In this document: piece after piece, positions 38,459-45,883 of the stretch
How positions within the stretch are numbered: position 1 is the first letter of the stretch
How the letters are laid out: every line of letters starts with the position of its first letter
DNA from: Nitratireductor sp.
Lineage (GTDB): Bacteria > Pseudomonadota > Alphaproteobacteria > Rhizobiales > Rhizobiaceae
DNA length: 64,000 bases
Reading direction: 5' to 3'
Assembly: GCF_017794765.1 (NCBI RefSeq)
Contig: NZ_CP051236.1
Span: forward strand, 2,680,176-2,744,175
Notes under the pieces: model-generated
The model's input: only the letters and a program-made list of their open reading frames with translations
Told to the model about the DNA's origin: nothing
The model's database searches: none
Position numbers and translations under genes: made by a program

Positions 38459-38889
38459 CAGGCCGTGGCTATATAGCTGCGGATGTCTTCCGCCTCGCGC
38501 TCCACATCCTCGATCCGTTTTTTGACGACGTCTCCAATGGAAATGATGCCGGCGATCTTCCCGTTTTCCTCCACTGGGAGATGGCGAAAGCGACCCGTTG
38601 TCATGATCTGCATGACCTCGTTGATGGTGTTCTGTTCATGGCAGCGCTGCACTTTCGACGTCATCACTCTGGAGATCGACTGATCGAGAGCAACGGCACC
38701 GTCCCTGCCAATGACGCGCACAATGTCGCGTTCCGACAATATGCCGGCGATCCGACCATCGGCCTCGGTCACCACAACCGCACCGATACCCCGTTGTGAC
38801 AGAAGCTGCGCTGCGTCCGCGAGTTTCATGTCCGGGGCGATGGTGACGACATTGCGCCCTTTCGCATCCAGAATGGCCTTCACCGTCAT
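38458..38889 (-). CDS. CBS domain pair protein
   Basis: A 143-residue protein made of two CBS domains (about 5-60 and 75-130), which together form a Bateman module that usually binds adenine nucleotides. Landmarks are VVVTEADGRIAGILSERDIVR in the first and MTTGRFRHLPVEENGKIAGI in the second. No fused catalytic domain is present, so it may regulate a partner. The ATG at 38889 has a GGAG-rich ribosome binding site; 15 upstream codons are excluded. It converges with the yjhX-like gene. Confidence 0.9.
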   Translation of the reverse strand: MTVKAILDAKGRNVVTIAPDMKLADAAQLLSQRGIGAVVVTEADGRIAGILSERDIVRVIGRDGAVALDQSISRVMTSKVQRCHEQNTINEVMQIMTTGRFRHLPVEENGKIAGIISIGDVVKKRIEDVEREAEDIRSYIATA

Positions 38890-38986
38890 GGCAATCTCCT
38901 TCTCCTCGCAACAAGCCAATGTTGCGCCGAGCAAGGCGGCTTGGCAAGTGTCGCATTGCCATCAGGTGCTCAACGGGTCACACGAT

Positions 38987-39736
38987 CTAGTGACGGGCGG
39001 CGTGGCCGGGTTCAAATGCCCGGATGCCGAAAAATCCCAGAAGAAAGCCGCCGATATGTGCTTCCCAAGCAATTTGAGGTCCGTTGGCAACGGTGTCGCT
39101 AAACACGCCCGTTACCAGGTTGGCAATCATCCAAACGCCGAGAAAGACCAGTACCATCCGCGACCTCAAAACCACTGATACAGGCAGGACCGGGCCGGTG
39201 AATGCCGGCTTTGATGCCCGGCGGTCGACCCGGAAGGCAAACCGAGCTGCTGCGCCCATCATCGCCGAGATCGAACCGGAAGCACCGACGAGCGGGACCA
39301 TCGAAGAAGGATAAAGGACGAAGTGGAGCGCCACCGCTGCCAAAGCACCAGCAACCCAGAAAGACAGAAACCGGATCGTGCCAATTCGGTTGGCAAGCGG
39401 TGAGCCGAACGCGGCAAGCCAGACCATGTTCACAAGCAAATGGCCCCAGCTTCCATGCAGGAACGAATAGGTAACCGGACTGGTAAAGGCATAGACATCC
39501 AGCGCCACCGGTCCCGTGTAACGAAAGGGAAGGAAAGCGAAACGAACCATCAGCCAGATCTGCTGATCGAAGTTGAGCCAAAGTGCTTCCACCGCGTAGA
39601 TTGCGATGCACAAAAGGCCAAGGCCTGTGACTACGGGCGCCAGATTGAACACAGGTTCGCGTCCGCCATCGCTGTGGTTCGGCATGGTGCCGTTTGCTGC
39701 AGCCCGGTTTGCGCGATCTTCTTCTTCTCTATCCAT
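38987..39736 (-). CDS. Rhomboid family intramembrane serine protease
   Basis: A 249-residue integral membrane protease with about six transmembrane helices. The catalytic serine is S153 in GASGSIS, the catalytic histidine is H227 in EAHIGGFLLG, and the HGSWGHLLVNM block (94-104) is the conserved H-x-x-x-H-x-x-x-N region of helix 2. It cleaves membrane proteins within the bilayer; its substrates here are unknown. It lies downstream of the CBS gene region on the same strand, with a lone terminator 28 bases upstream of its start. Confidence 0.94.
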   Translation of the reverse strand: MDREEEDRANRAAANGTMPNHSDGGREPVFNLAPVVTGLGLLCIAIYAVEALWLNFDQQIWLMVRFAFLPFRYTGPVALDVYAFTSPVTYSFLHGSWGHLLVNMVWLAAFGSPLANRIGTIRFLSFWVAGALAAVALHFVLYPSSMVPLVGASGSISAMMGAAARFAFRVDRRASKPAFTGPVLPVSVVLRSRMVLVFLGVWMIANLVTGVFSDTVANGPQIAWEAHIGGFLLGFFGIRAFEPGHAARH

Positions 39737-39763
39737 GATTTTGCCTAGCAGACCTGTCAGACG

Positions 39764-39800
39764 GAAAAAAGCCGTTCAGGTTTACACCCTGAACGGCTTT
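39764..39800 (-). terminator. Strong minus-strand terminator with no annotated gene upstream
   Basis: AAAGCCGTTCAGG (39768-39780) pairs perfectly with CCTGAACGGCTTT (39788-39800), and on the minus strand the stem is followed by seven U. It would stop leftward transcripts from the 39801-40072 gap, where no minus-strand gene is seen. Confidence 0.9.
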
Positions 39801-39960
39801 GTCGAGCCCCCCTGCCGGTTCGTATTCTGTTTAGAACTTCGGCCCAGCCCGTATTTCCCTGCCAATGATTCGGCCCTGCTGTCGGTAGAACACTGCCAGC
39901 CGCCGCGAAAGCGCACAATTGAAACTCTTTTTTAACCTTAACAAAACGGTGAGGTGAACA
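39764..39960 (-). ncRNA. Candidate small RNA upstream of the rhomboid gene
   Basis: The strong minus-strand terminator at 39764-39800 implies a leftward transcript from the gap between the rhomboid gene and the PAS gene. No plausible protein is encoded on the minus strand here. The segment has internal repeats (TTCGGCCC twice, TAGAAC twice) and could fold. The 5' end is not defined; the right bound is a guess. It does not show the SRP or 6S signatures. An alternative is a long leader of the rhomboid gene with an attenuator. Confidence 0.4.
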
Positions 39961-40072
39961 ACCCCGGTCGCTTTGGCACGCAACCTGCACCCATCCACAT
40001 GTCGCTATTGAAAATGCCCGCACCTGTCCGCCTATGAGACAGGCCCGGGCCGAAAGTAAGGAGCCAAGAGGC

Positions 40073-40711
40073 ATGAGACATGATGGTTCGGTGACATTGT
40101 TCCAATATTGGAACAGGTTGCGTGGCAATCGTCCGGCCCCCAGGCGTACGGAAGTGGAACCTGCAGAGATCAAATCCCTGCTGGCTGACACGTTTATTCT
40201 TGAGAAGGATGCGCGGGGTGAAGCTATCTTCCGCCTCGCCGGCACCCGTTTGTGTGCCACTTTTGGAAAAGAACTAAAGGGGCTTTCCTTCGCTTCCTTG
40301 TGGACCGGCCGTGACCAGACGGTGGTGGGAAAACTCGCCCGCAGTGTCTTTGACATGAAATCCGTTGTCATTCTTACCTTCGAGGGAAAGAACGGGGCGG
40401 GCGACAAGGCATCTTTCGAGCTTTTGTTGCTGCCACTGGAAGGTGGAATGGAAAGTCCCCGCGCCATGGGGTCCCTCCTGGCTTGTGAAAAACCCTTCTG
40501 GCTGGGTGCAGAAATCCTCGTCGACTGCGAAGTAACGTCGCTGCGCCTCATCGATGCCGATCGGGAACCGGTTCTTTTGAAAAATCGACCCGCGGTCGAG
40601 GTGCCCCCGCTGGTACCTGAAAAGCGCTCTATCACTGACAGCCTGATTGAACCCGGACAGGGCCGGCGCTTCCGTCATTTGGTGGTTTTTGACGGAGGCC
40701 GCAACGCATAG
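40073..40711 (+). CDS. PAS_5 domain protein (MopJ-like)
   Basis: A 212-residue cytosolic protein with a PAS_5-type domain over about residues 1-135: LFQYWNRLRGNRPAP, EIKSLLADTFILEKD, FRLAGTRLCATFGKELKG and the final strand KASFELLLLPLEGG. In Caulobacter the single-domain PAS_5 protein MopJ affects CtrA abundance through CckA and DivJ; cckA lies 14 kb away here. The C-terminal 70 residues are less conserved. A good ribosome binding site (AAGGAG) precedes the ATG. It is followed by a PilZ gene on the same strand. Ligand and partner are unknown. Confidence 0.83.
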   Translation: MRHDGSVTLFQYWNRLRGNRPAPRRTEVEPAEIKSLLADTFILEKDARGEAIFRLAGTRLCATFGKELKGLSFASLWTGRDQTVVGKLARSVFDMKSVVILTFEGKNGAGDKASFELLLLPLEGGMESPRAMGSLLACEKPFWLGAEILVDCEVTSLRLIDADREPVLLKNRPAVEVPPLVPEKRSITDSLIEPGQGRRFRHLVVFDGGRNA

Positions 40712-40803
40712 TTGCCTCTTACCGCTTGTTAACCGCTTGGGCGTAACATCGCGCTGCCAATTTAGGGCAGCAAGAACCGCCAGAGCGAAGAGCGCATACC
40801 ACC

Positions 40804-41421
40804 ATGTCAGCGGCGATAAACCGGTCCAATCTGGACGATGAGCGACGCAGTTTTCAACGCGTGAAAGTGTCGATCTATGGCCGCTTTATGCTGGAGGACC
40901 GTAGCGAGCACGCCTGCCGGGTGACCGACATGTCGCCGGGTGATGTCTGCCTTATCGCCCAACGGTCCGGACGCCAGGGCGAGCGCGTTATTGCCTATCT
41001 CGATCATGTCGGTCGCATCGAAGGTGAAATTATCCGTGTCAATCGTGACGGTTTCGCCATGACGGTGGTCGCGTCGGAACGCAAGCGCGACAAGCTTGCC
41101 GCCCAGCTCACCTGGTTGGCCAACAAACACGAACTGGATCTGCCTGAAGATCGCCGCCACGAGCGCATCGCACCACGCAATCCGATCAGCGTCCTGCGTC
41201 TGCCGGACGGTCGTGAATACCGCTGCCGCATTATCGATCTTTCGCTCTCCGGCGCTGCAATTGAGAGCGAAGTCAGGCCCGAACGTGGAACGCAGGTTCA
41301 TATCGGCACAATGCGTGGTCAGGTGGTCCGCCACTTCGACGACGGCGTCGCCATCGAATTCGCCAGCATACAGGACCGTCAGGCCCTTGAAGCCGAATTC
41401 TCATTGCCGGCGGATGCCTGA
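40804..41421 (+). CDS. Tandem PilZ domain protein, probable c-di-GMP receptor
   Basis: A 205-residue protein with two PilZ domains. The first (about 14-95) has RRSFQRVKV and DMSPGDV; the second (about 115-200) has RRHERIAPR and DLSLSGAAIES. The second matches the RxxxR and D/NxSxxG c-di-GMP binding pattern well; the first has an aspartate in place of the last glycine pair. It probably senses c-di-GMP and signals to a partner. It follows the PAS_5 gene and precedes a transglutaminase-like peptidase gene on the same strand, after a long AT-rich gap. Confidence 0.88.
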   Translation: MSAAINRSNLDDERRSFQRVKVSIYGRFMLEDRSEHACRVTDMSPGDVCLIAQRSGRQGERVIAYLDHVGRIEGEIIRVNRDGFAMTVVASERKRDKLAAQLTWLANKHELDLPEDRRHERIAPRNPISVLRLPDGREYRCRIIDLSLSGAAIESEVRPERGTQVHIGTMRGQVVRHFDDGVAIEFASIQDRQALEAEFSLPADA

Positions 41422-41938
41422 GTTTGATGCCGCGCCGAGCCGTGCAGTCAAGTCATCGAATATTCCGACCATGACATCTCCGGCCTCTCGGGCACACGGT
41501 TTATTGTAAGCCGCCCGCACAAATGAGGGAAAGCCGTTAAGGCTCTCTACAGCCGCAAAGGCATGCATTCGGCCACAAAATCGCTGCTGAACGCCCCTCC
41601 CCGGTACCCTTAAGGGACACACCGGTGCAGCCATGGCCGCATCTGCCCCGTATCCCAAGACAGCCCCCCCATCTCTCGCGCAGTTACCGCGCCCCTTCGC
41701 CGCCGTAGCTTTAATGAAGAAGACCGCGTTAGCGCGGGCACTCCAGTTAGCGTTCGAAATGCCCTTTGAATTCCGTAAAATTTTATATGAATTTGAATCA
41801 AATAAAAATCAAAATACATTCAAGTTTTATTCTTATTAAACCCAAATACAAATCGAATTTAGCGCGATTTATACTATGCAATTTTGCCTGGAATAAATTC
41901 CCCTCTGTCATTGTCACCTCAAACGGGGAGACAAGAAA
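41422..41938. other. AT-rich intergenic region upstream of the peptidase gene
   Basis: A 517-bp gap with no convincing gene. The stretch from about 41745 to 41905 is strongly AT-rich against a GC-rich background, with many A and T tracts. It ends in the ribosome binding site (GGGGAGA) of the next gene. Such patches are typical promoters of genes silenced by MucR/Ros-type or other nucleoid proteins in this order, but this is inference. Confidence 0.55.
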
Positions 41939-42553
41939 ATGGGGACTTCAAAAAGCGCACGGCTTATCGCCGCAGCCGCGGTGGTGATCGGAACGCTCAG
42001 CACGAGCGCGTTCGCCACACCCAACTTCATGAAGGTTGGCGGGCTCACCAGTCAGCCGATCGGACACTATGAACTTTGCCAGCGCGAAGCTGACGAATGC
42101 CGCCAGACGACAGCGCGCCCGCGGCCGGTGCAGCTCACACGGAAGCTCTGGCAGACGATGATCGATGTCAACAATGCGGTGAACTCGACGGTTCTGCCGC
42201 GCACCGACATGGAGATGTGGGGCATAGAAGAATACTGGTCCTACCCGCAAGCCTATGGGGACTGCGAGGACTATGTTCTGGAAAAGCGCCGGCGCCTCAT
42301 TCGTGCTGGTGTCCCTGCCGGCAATCTTCTGATTACGGTTGTGCGTCAGCCCAATGGTGACGGACATGCGGTGCTGACAGTCGTCACCAGCATGGGAGAC
42401 TATATTCTGGACAATCTGGAAGCGCGTGTTTCAGTTTGGACCGATACGGACTACACCTATCTGAAACGCCAGTCGGCGTCTCATTCCGGCAAGTGGGTCT
42501 CCATCAATGATGGACGTTCCATGGCTGTCGGCAGCGTTGCCTCGAGCCGCTGA
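41939..42553 (+). CDS. Periplasmic transglutaminase-like cysteine peptidase (BTLCP, LapG-type fold)
   Basis: A 204-residue secreted protein with a signal peptide (about residues 1-27, ending SAFA). The papain-like triad of the BTLCP family is visible: cysteine in GDCEDYVLEKRR, histidine in GDGHAVLTV and aspartate in ILDNLE. The family includes LapG, which cleaves surface adhesins under c-di-GMP control. The LapD partner and an adhesin are not in the window. The neighbouring PilZ gene makes a c-di-GMP link plausible but unproven. The AT-rich promoter region is unusual for the window. Confidence 0.9.
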   Translation: MGTSKSARLIAAAAVVIGTLSTSAFATPNFMKVGGLTSQPIGHYELCQREADECRQTTARPRPVQLTRKLWQTMIDVNNAVNSTVLPRTDMEMWGIEEYWSYPQAYGDCEDYVLEKRRRLIRAGVPAGNLLITVVRQPNGDGHAVLTVVTSMGDYILDNLEARVSVWTDTDYTYLKRQSASHSGKWVSINDGRSMAVGSVASSR

Positions 42554-42566
42554 CACACTCCATACT

Positions 42567-42596
42567 CATGGGCGCGATGGACGGGATGCGCCCATG
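42567..42596. other. Perfect inverted repeat after the peptidase gene
   Basis: CATGGGCGC (42567-42575) and GCGCCCATG (42588-42596) form a perfect 9-bp stem 14 bases after the peptidase stop. No T run follows, so it may be an mRNA-stabilising 3' hairpin or a Rho-type end rather than an intrinsic terminator. Confidence 0.6.
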
Positions 42597-42604
42597 ACAG
42601 ACTG

Positions 42605-42743
42605 ACATCCAACGGGCCTTCCTGCGTTTCTGACTTCCGCGCAGGTGGGTCCGTTTTGGGACACCCGGTCGAGTCCCCACCTCCCCGTCCCCAACGACCG
42701 GGTTCAGGAGCCGGCCCACCCCATGGGTCGGCTCCGCTTTTTT
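42605..42743 (+). ncRNA. Candidate small RNA with anti-Shine-Dalgarno loop
   Basis: Three hairpins in a row with no coding frame. Hairpin 1 pairs CCTGCG (42621-42626) with CGCAGG (42640-42645) and extends outward with AACGG/CCGTT. Hairpin 2 pairs ACCCGGTCG (42663-42671) with CGACCGGGT (42695-42703) and exposes a C-rich 23-nt loop containing CACCTCCCC, complementary to a Shine-Dalgarno. Hairpin 3 is an intrinsic terminator (42707-42743). This layout resembles alphaproteobacterial trans-acting sRNAs with CCUCC-type loops. It could also be a 3' UTR-derived RNA from the peptidase mRNA. The 5' end is not known. Confidence 0.5.
42707..42743 (+). terminator. Rho-independent terminator of the candidate sRNA or peptidase mRNA
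   Basis: GGAGCCG (42707-42713) pairs with CGGCTCC (42729-42735), with inner CCCA/TGGG, followed by six T. It precedes the stop of the converging carbonic anhydrase gene by 9 bases. Confidence 0.9.
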
Positions 42744-42752
42744 GTCGGCGCC

Positions 42753-43280
42753 TCAGACTGGCTTCATCCCTTCCAGAAAACGGCGACCATTTTCCACATA
42801 ATGAGCCGATGACCATTGAAGGCCTCGCACAGCCTCGTCATCGAGCTCCCTCACCACTCTCGCCGGCGAACCCACGACTAGCGAATTGTCTGGAATCTTC
42901 TTGTTCTCAGTCACGAGTGCTCCCGCGCCCACCAGGCAGTTTCTACCGATTTCAGCTCCATTGAGAACAATGGCCCCCATGCCGACCAGGCTGTTTTCGC
43001 CAATTCTGCAGCCATGCAGTATCGCCCGGTGACCAATCGTACAGCCAGGTCCAATGGTGAGCGGGAAGCCGATATCCGTGTGCAGAACCGAATGTTCCTG
43101 AATGTTGGTGTTCTCCCCGATCTCAATGGGCTCGTTGTCGCCACGCAGCACCGCACCGAACCAGATGCCAGCGTTGCGGCCAAGGCGCACCCGGCCGATG
43201 ACCGACGCATCCGGCGCAATCCAGTTGGTTTCCCTATCCTCGAAAATCGGGCTTTCACCCGCCAGCGCGTAAATCGGCAT
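42753..43280 (-). CDS. Gamma-class carbonic anhydrase family protein
   Basis: A 175-residue left-handed beta-helix protein of the gamma carbonic anhydrase group. Hexapeptide repeats run through IGRVRLGRNAGIWFGAVLRG, and the three metal-ligand histidines are seen in EHSVLHTD and TIGHRAILHGC. The short form without an acidic loop is typical of the YrdA/CaiE-like or complex I-associated type, and activity is often low or uncertain. It converges with the candidate sRNA and is divergent from a membrane protein gene. Confidence 0.92.
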   Translation of the reverse strand: MPIYALAGESPIFEDRETNWIAPDASVIGRVRLGRNAGIWFGAVLRGDNEPIEIGENTNIQEHSVLHTDIGFPLTIGPGCTIGHRAILHGCRIGENSLVGMGAIVLNGAEIGRNCLVGAGALVTENKKIPDNSLVVGSPARVVRELDDEAVRGLQWSSAHYVENGRRFLEGMKPV

Positions 43281-43528
43281 AATTCACTCCAGTTCGATGA
43301 GTTCGCACTTTGCAACATCCCACCGCAAAGCAGAATACCGCCATCGGATAAATCCCCGGCTGCAACCCAGAGGGTATCCCTGAACCTGCTTTTACACTCC
43401 CTTTACCATGTCCATCCAAGGCTCCATTAATATTCAGAGGCTTGATGCTGATTCTTTCCGGTGCGGAAGACATGTGTGAGGGCACGATACTGGCGACCGG
43501 CGAAAACACAGGAGATCCCCGAGCAGTG

Positions 43529-44230
43529 ATGGATTCACGCAGGAACCGTTTTGCGTTCCGCGTTTTCCAGTTCTGCCTGCTTCTCCTGGTCCTGTCTCTC
43601 GGCATCCTCGGCTTCGGACACTGGTATGGAGCTTCTCTTTCCGATGCTGGGCACACCGCTTCGGAACGCCTCCGCGAAATCGTGATCCGGAACAACGTAC
43701 TAACAGTCCCCGAAAACGCGATACGCTTCAAAAGCGCGCGGATGGACGGTGTGACGCTACGTCTTGACCTATATCTGTCCTGGCCCGAACTCGAAGGATA
43801 TACATCCGACCGGCGGGACGACTTCAATCATGTCGATGGCTCCCGCAATATCATATTCCTCACATTCGAAGAGCAGGTCATGTCTCGAGACATGAGCAGT
43901 CGACTGGAACCTGTCTACCGCCAGATAATCGAAGCCCGCTCAATTGCCGGGCCCGGCAATGTCCGCTTCCATCGTTTCAAGAAGGAATCGGGTTACACGG
44001 GGGAGGTTCTTGCAATAGCGGAGGCCAACGATGCAGCACAGCCTTTCGTGGCCCGCTGCTTGACGGGAGCTGCCGCAAAAGAGGCTCTTGCACCCTGCGA
44101 ACGCGATATCAATCTCGGGAATCGACTAAGCCTGACCTATCGCTTCCCGGCTTCGCTTCTCGGTGAATGGCAGGTTCTCGACCGGACCATAAGGCGGAAA
44201 GCGTCGCGCCTCCTCAACACATCTGATTGA
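43529..44230 (+). CDS. Single-pass inner membrane protein, function unknown
   Basis: A 233-residue protein that I do not recognise by name. A short basic N-terminus (MDSRRNRFAFR) precedes one transmembrane helix (about 12-32, FQFCLLLLVLSLGILGFG), then a soluble part that should be periplasmic. The soluble part has two cysteines near its C-terminus (VARCLTG and LAPCERD) that may form a disulfide. I prefer the ATG at 43529; upstream ATGs at 43442 and 43472 would add a non-typical N-terminus. It stands alone between the carbonic anhydrase gene and a DUF3126 gene. Confidence 0.72.
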   Translation: MDSRRNRFAFRVFQFCLLLLVLSLGILGFGHWYGASLSDAGHTASERLREIVIRNNVLTVPENAIRFKSARMDGVTLRLDLYLSWPELEGYTSDRRDDFNHVDGSRNIIFLTFEEQVMSRDMSSRLEPVYRQIIEARSIAGPGNVRFHRFKKESGYTGEVLAIAEANDAAQPFVARCLTGAAAKEALAPCERDINLGNRLSLTYRFPASLLGEWQVLDRTIRRKASRLLNTSD

Positions 44231-44258
44231 TACCGAAACTTCCTCTGGAGCCTGCAGC

Positions 44259-44289
44259 AAAAAGGCCCACACGCCAGAGCGTGCAGGCC
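44259..44289 (-). terminator. Rho-independent terminator of the DUF3126 gene
   Basis: CACGC (44270-44274) pairs with GCGTG (44279-44283) around CAGA, with outer GGCC/GGCC arms. On the minus strand five T follow, so it serves the DUF3126 gene. Confidence 0.75.
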
Positions 44290-44318
44290 GTTTGAGGATT
44301 TATGCTCGCTGGCAGATA

Positions 44319-44525
44319 TCACAGATCGATATCAAGAATGGCCATTGAGAAATTGTAGGAAAGCTCTCCCTCATCCTCATCCTTGAAGATGATTCCGAGA
44401 AACTCGTCTCCAAGATAGAGTTCGCAGGAATCGTCCTTGCGCGGACGCGCCTTCACGCTCAACGCAGGATTGTTGAAGGTGCGTTTGAAATACGCTTCCA
44501 GCTTTCTGATTTCCTCGGGATTCAA
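44319..44525 (-). CDS. DUF3126 family protein
   Basis: A 68-residue protein matching DUF3126 along its length: NPEEIRKLEAYFKRTF, RKDDSCELYLGDEFLG and the end LSYNFSMAILDIDL. The family is restricted mainly to alphaproteobacteria and has no known role. I choose a TTG start at 44525 because GGAG lies 7 bases upstream and the family begins at this point; an in-frame ATG at 44543 would place that ribosome binding site inside the gene. Confidence 0.85.
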   Translation of the reverse strand: MNPEEIRKLEAYFKRTFNNPALSVKARPRKDDSCELYLGDEFLGIIFKDEDEGELSYNFSMAILDIDL

Positions 44526-44832
44526 GAAACATCTCCAGTGCATTGCGCAACGCAGATACGAACATCGAGTGAGACGCTCCGATGCGCGGCTTCAAATTTC
44601 GTGCAGTGCCGCCATCAAACCCACTGGTAGTCCACTGGGCGGGCCGGCGGCAATGCTGCGGTCGGGCGCTTCTGACATGAGCCCGGCGCCACTGTAAACC
44701 CTGAAACCGGAATTTCAGCCGGAAAGCCCCTGCGGGTCAACAGCCATCCTCCCCGTGCCAGCAAAGCCAACGCCCGCCATCCGAGATACACGCACTGATA
44801 TGACAGTCCGTCCAGAGGCAGTGAACTTCCTG
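44526..44832. other. Intergenic region between cysE and the DUF3126 gene
   Basis: A 307-bp gap without a convincing gene. A small inverted repeat, CTGAAA (44701-44706) and TTTCAG (44713-44718), lies 115 bases past the cysE stop but has no T run. The DUF3126 promoter should be here. Confidence 0.5.
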
Positions 44833-45669
44833 TCAGTCACCGCCGTGGACTATCTGATCCATGGAGCGGGAGGGTTCGCTGCAGCCGGATTCGCCGACCA
44901 CTTTGGCGGGAACGCCCGCGACCGTCTTTGCGGAAGGCACATCGTTCAAAACCACGGACCCTGCCGCAACGCGTGCACAATGGCCAACTTCGATATTTCC
45001 AAGGATCTTCGCCCCGGCGCCAATCAGAACGCCACGGCGAATTTTCGGATGCCTGTCGCCAGTTTCCTTGCCGGTGCCACCGAGCGTTACCGCATGCAGC
45101 AGAGAAACGTCGTCCTCAACCACGGCCGTCTCACCGATCACGATCCCTGTCGCATGGTCAATGAAAATTCCTTTCCCCATGCGAGCAGCCGGATTGATGT
45201 CGGTCTGAAACACGGCCGAAGAACGGCTCTGCAGGTATAGGGCGAAATCCCGGCGTCCTTCATTCCACAGCCAATGAGCCAGGCGGTGAGTCTGGATCGC
45301 ATGAAACCCCTTGAAATATAACACCGGCATCAAGAACCGATCGCAGGCCGGATCCCGGTCGTAATACGCCTGAATATCGACACGCACACTCGTGCGCCAC
45401 TCAGGCCTTGCATCCAACATGGCGTGGAATGTCTGGCGGATCAGGTCCGCGCCCATATCCGGGTGGTCAAGCCGCTCGGCCACCCTGTGTATGACCGCGT
45501 TCTCGAGATCATCGTGGTTTAGGATCGTCGCGTAGAGAAACGCTGCAAGAAGCGGATCATTGGCAACCGCAGCTTCAGCCTCCTCGCGCACTGCATACCA
45601 GATCGGGTCCACAGGCTGCGGTGTGCTTTTCCCGGAACTGCGTTGGCGAATAGCATTATATGCATTCAT
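44833..45669 (-). CDS. cysE: Serine O-acetyltransferase
   Basis: A 278-residue enzyme making O-acetylserine, the carbon backbone for cysteine. The N-terminal helical domain (about 20-130) includes DPIWYAVREEAEAAVANDP, and the C-terminal left-handed beta-helix includes DINPAARMGKGIFIDHATG, with the catalytic histidines in FIDHATGIVIGE and LLHAVTLGG. The ATG at 45669 has a GGAG site; the 25 codons upstream are excluded. Cysteine made here feeds the desulfurases of the suf cluster, a pathway link rather than an operon link. Confidence 0.95.
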   Translation of the reverse strand: MNAYNAIRQRSSGKSTPQPVDPIWYAVREEAEAAVANDPLLAAFLYATILNHDDLENAVIHRVAERLDHPDMGADLIRQTFHAMLDARPEWRTSVRVDIQAYYDRDPACDRFLMPVLYFKGFHAIQTHRLAHWLWNEGRRDFALYLQSRSSAVFQTDINPAARMGKGIFIDHATGIVIGETAVVEDDVSLLHAVTLGGTGKETGDRHPKIRRGVLIGAGAKILGNIEVGHCARVAAGSVVLNDVPSAKTVAGVPAKVVGESGCSEPSRSMDQIVHGGD

Positions 45670-45883
45670 TGGATTTCTCCACCCGGAGCACCACACGTCT
45701 CTACCATCGTGCCTAGGTCGCTCCATCTCAAATTTTTTCCGCATCCGAGCGGTCGTCGCTTGGCGTCACCCGCCAGCAAAGCTCACAAAAAGGCACAAGC
45801 TTGCCTTGCACGCAAACATACGTCAGAAGCCGGGGTAGTTGAACCGCAAAAATCCGTGAGCATAGATACAGGAAAATTGATGC

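Noticed and set aside
39920..39960. CtrA box near TTAACCTTAAC
   Set aside because: The two half-sites are spaced by 3 rather than 7 bases, so it does not fit the consensus.
39801..40072. Possible 6S RNA or SRP RNA gene
   Set aside because: I looked for the SRP GGAAG/AGCAG apical signature and for a long closing stem with a central bubble and found neither, so only a generic sRNA candidate is reported.
41766..41987. A 73-codon plus-strand frame in the AT-rich gap
   Set aside because: Its composition is that of AT-rich non-coding DNA and it overlaps the start of the peptidase gene in another frame.
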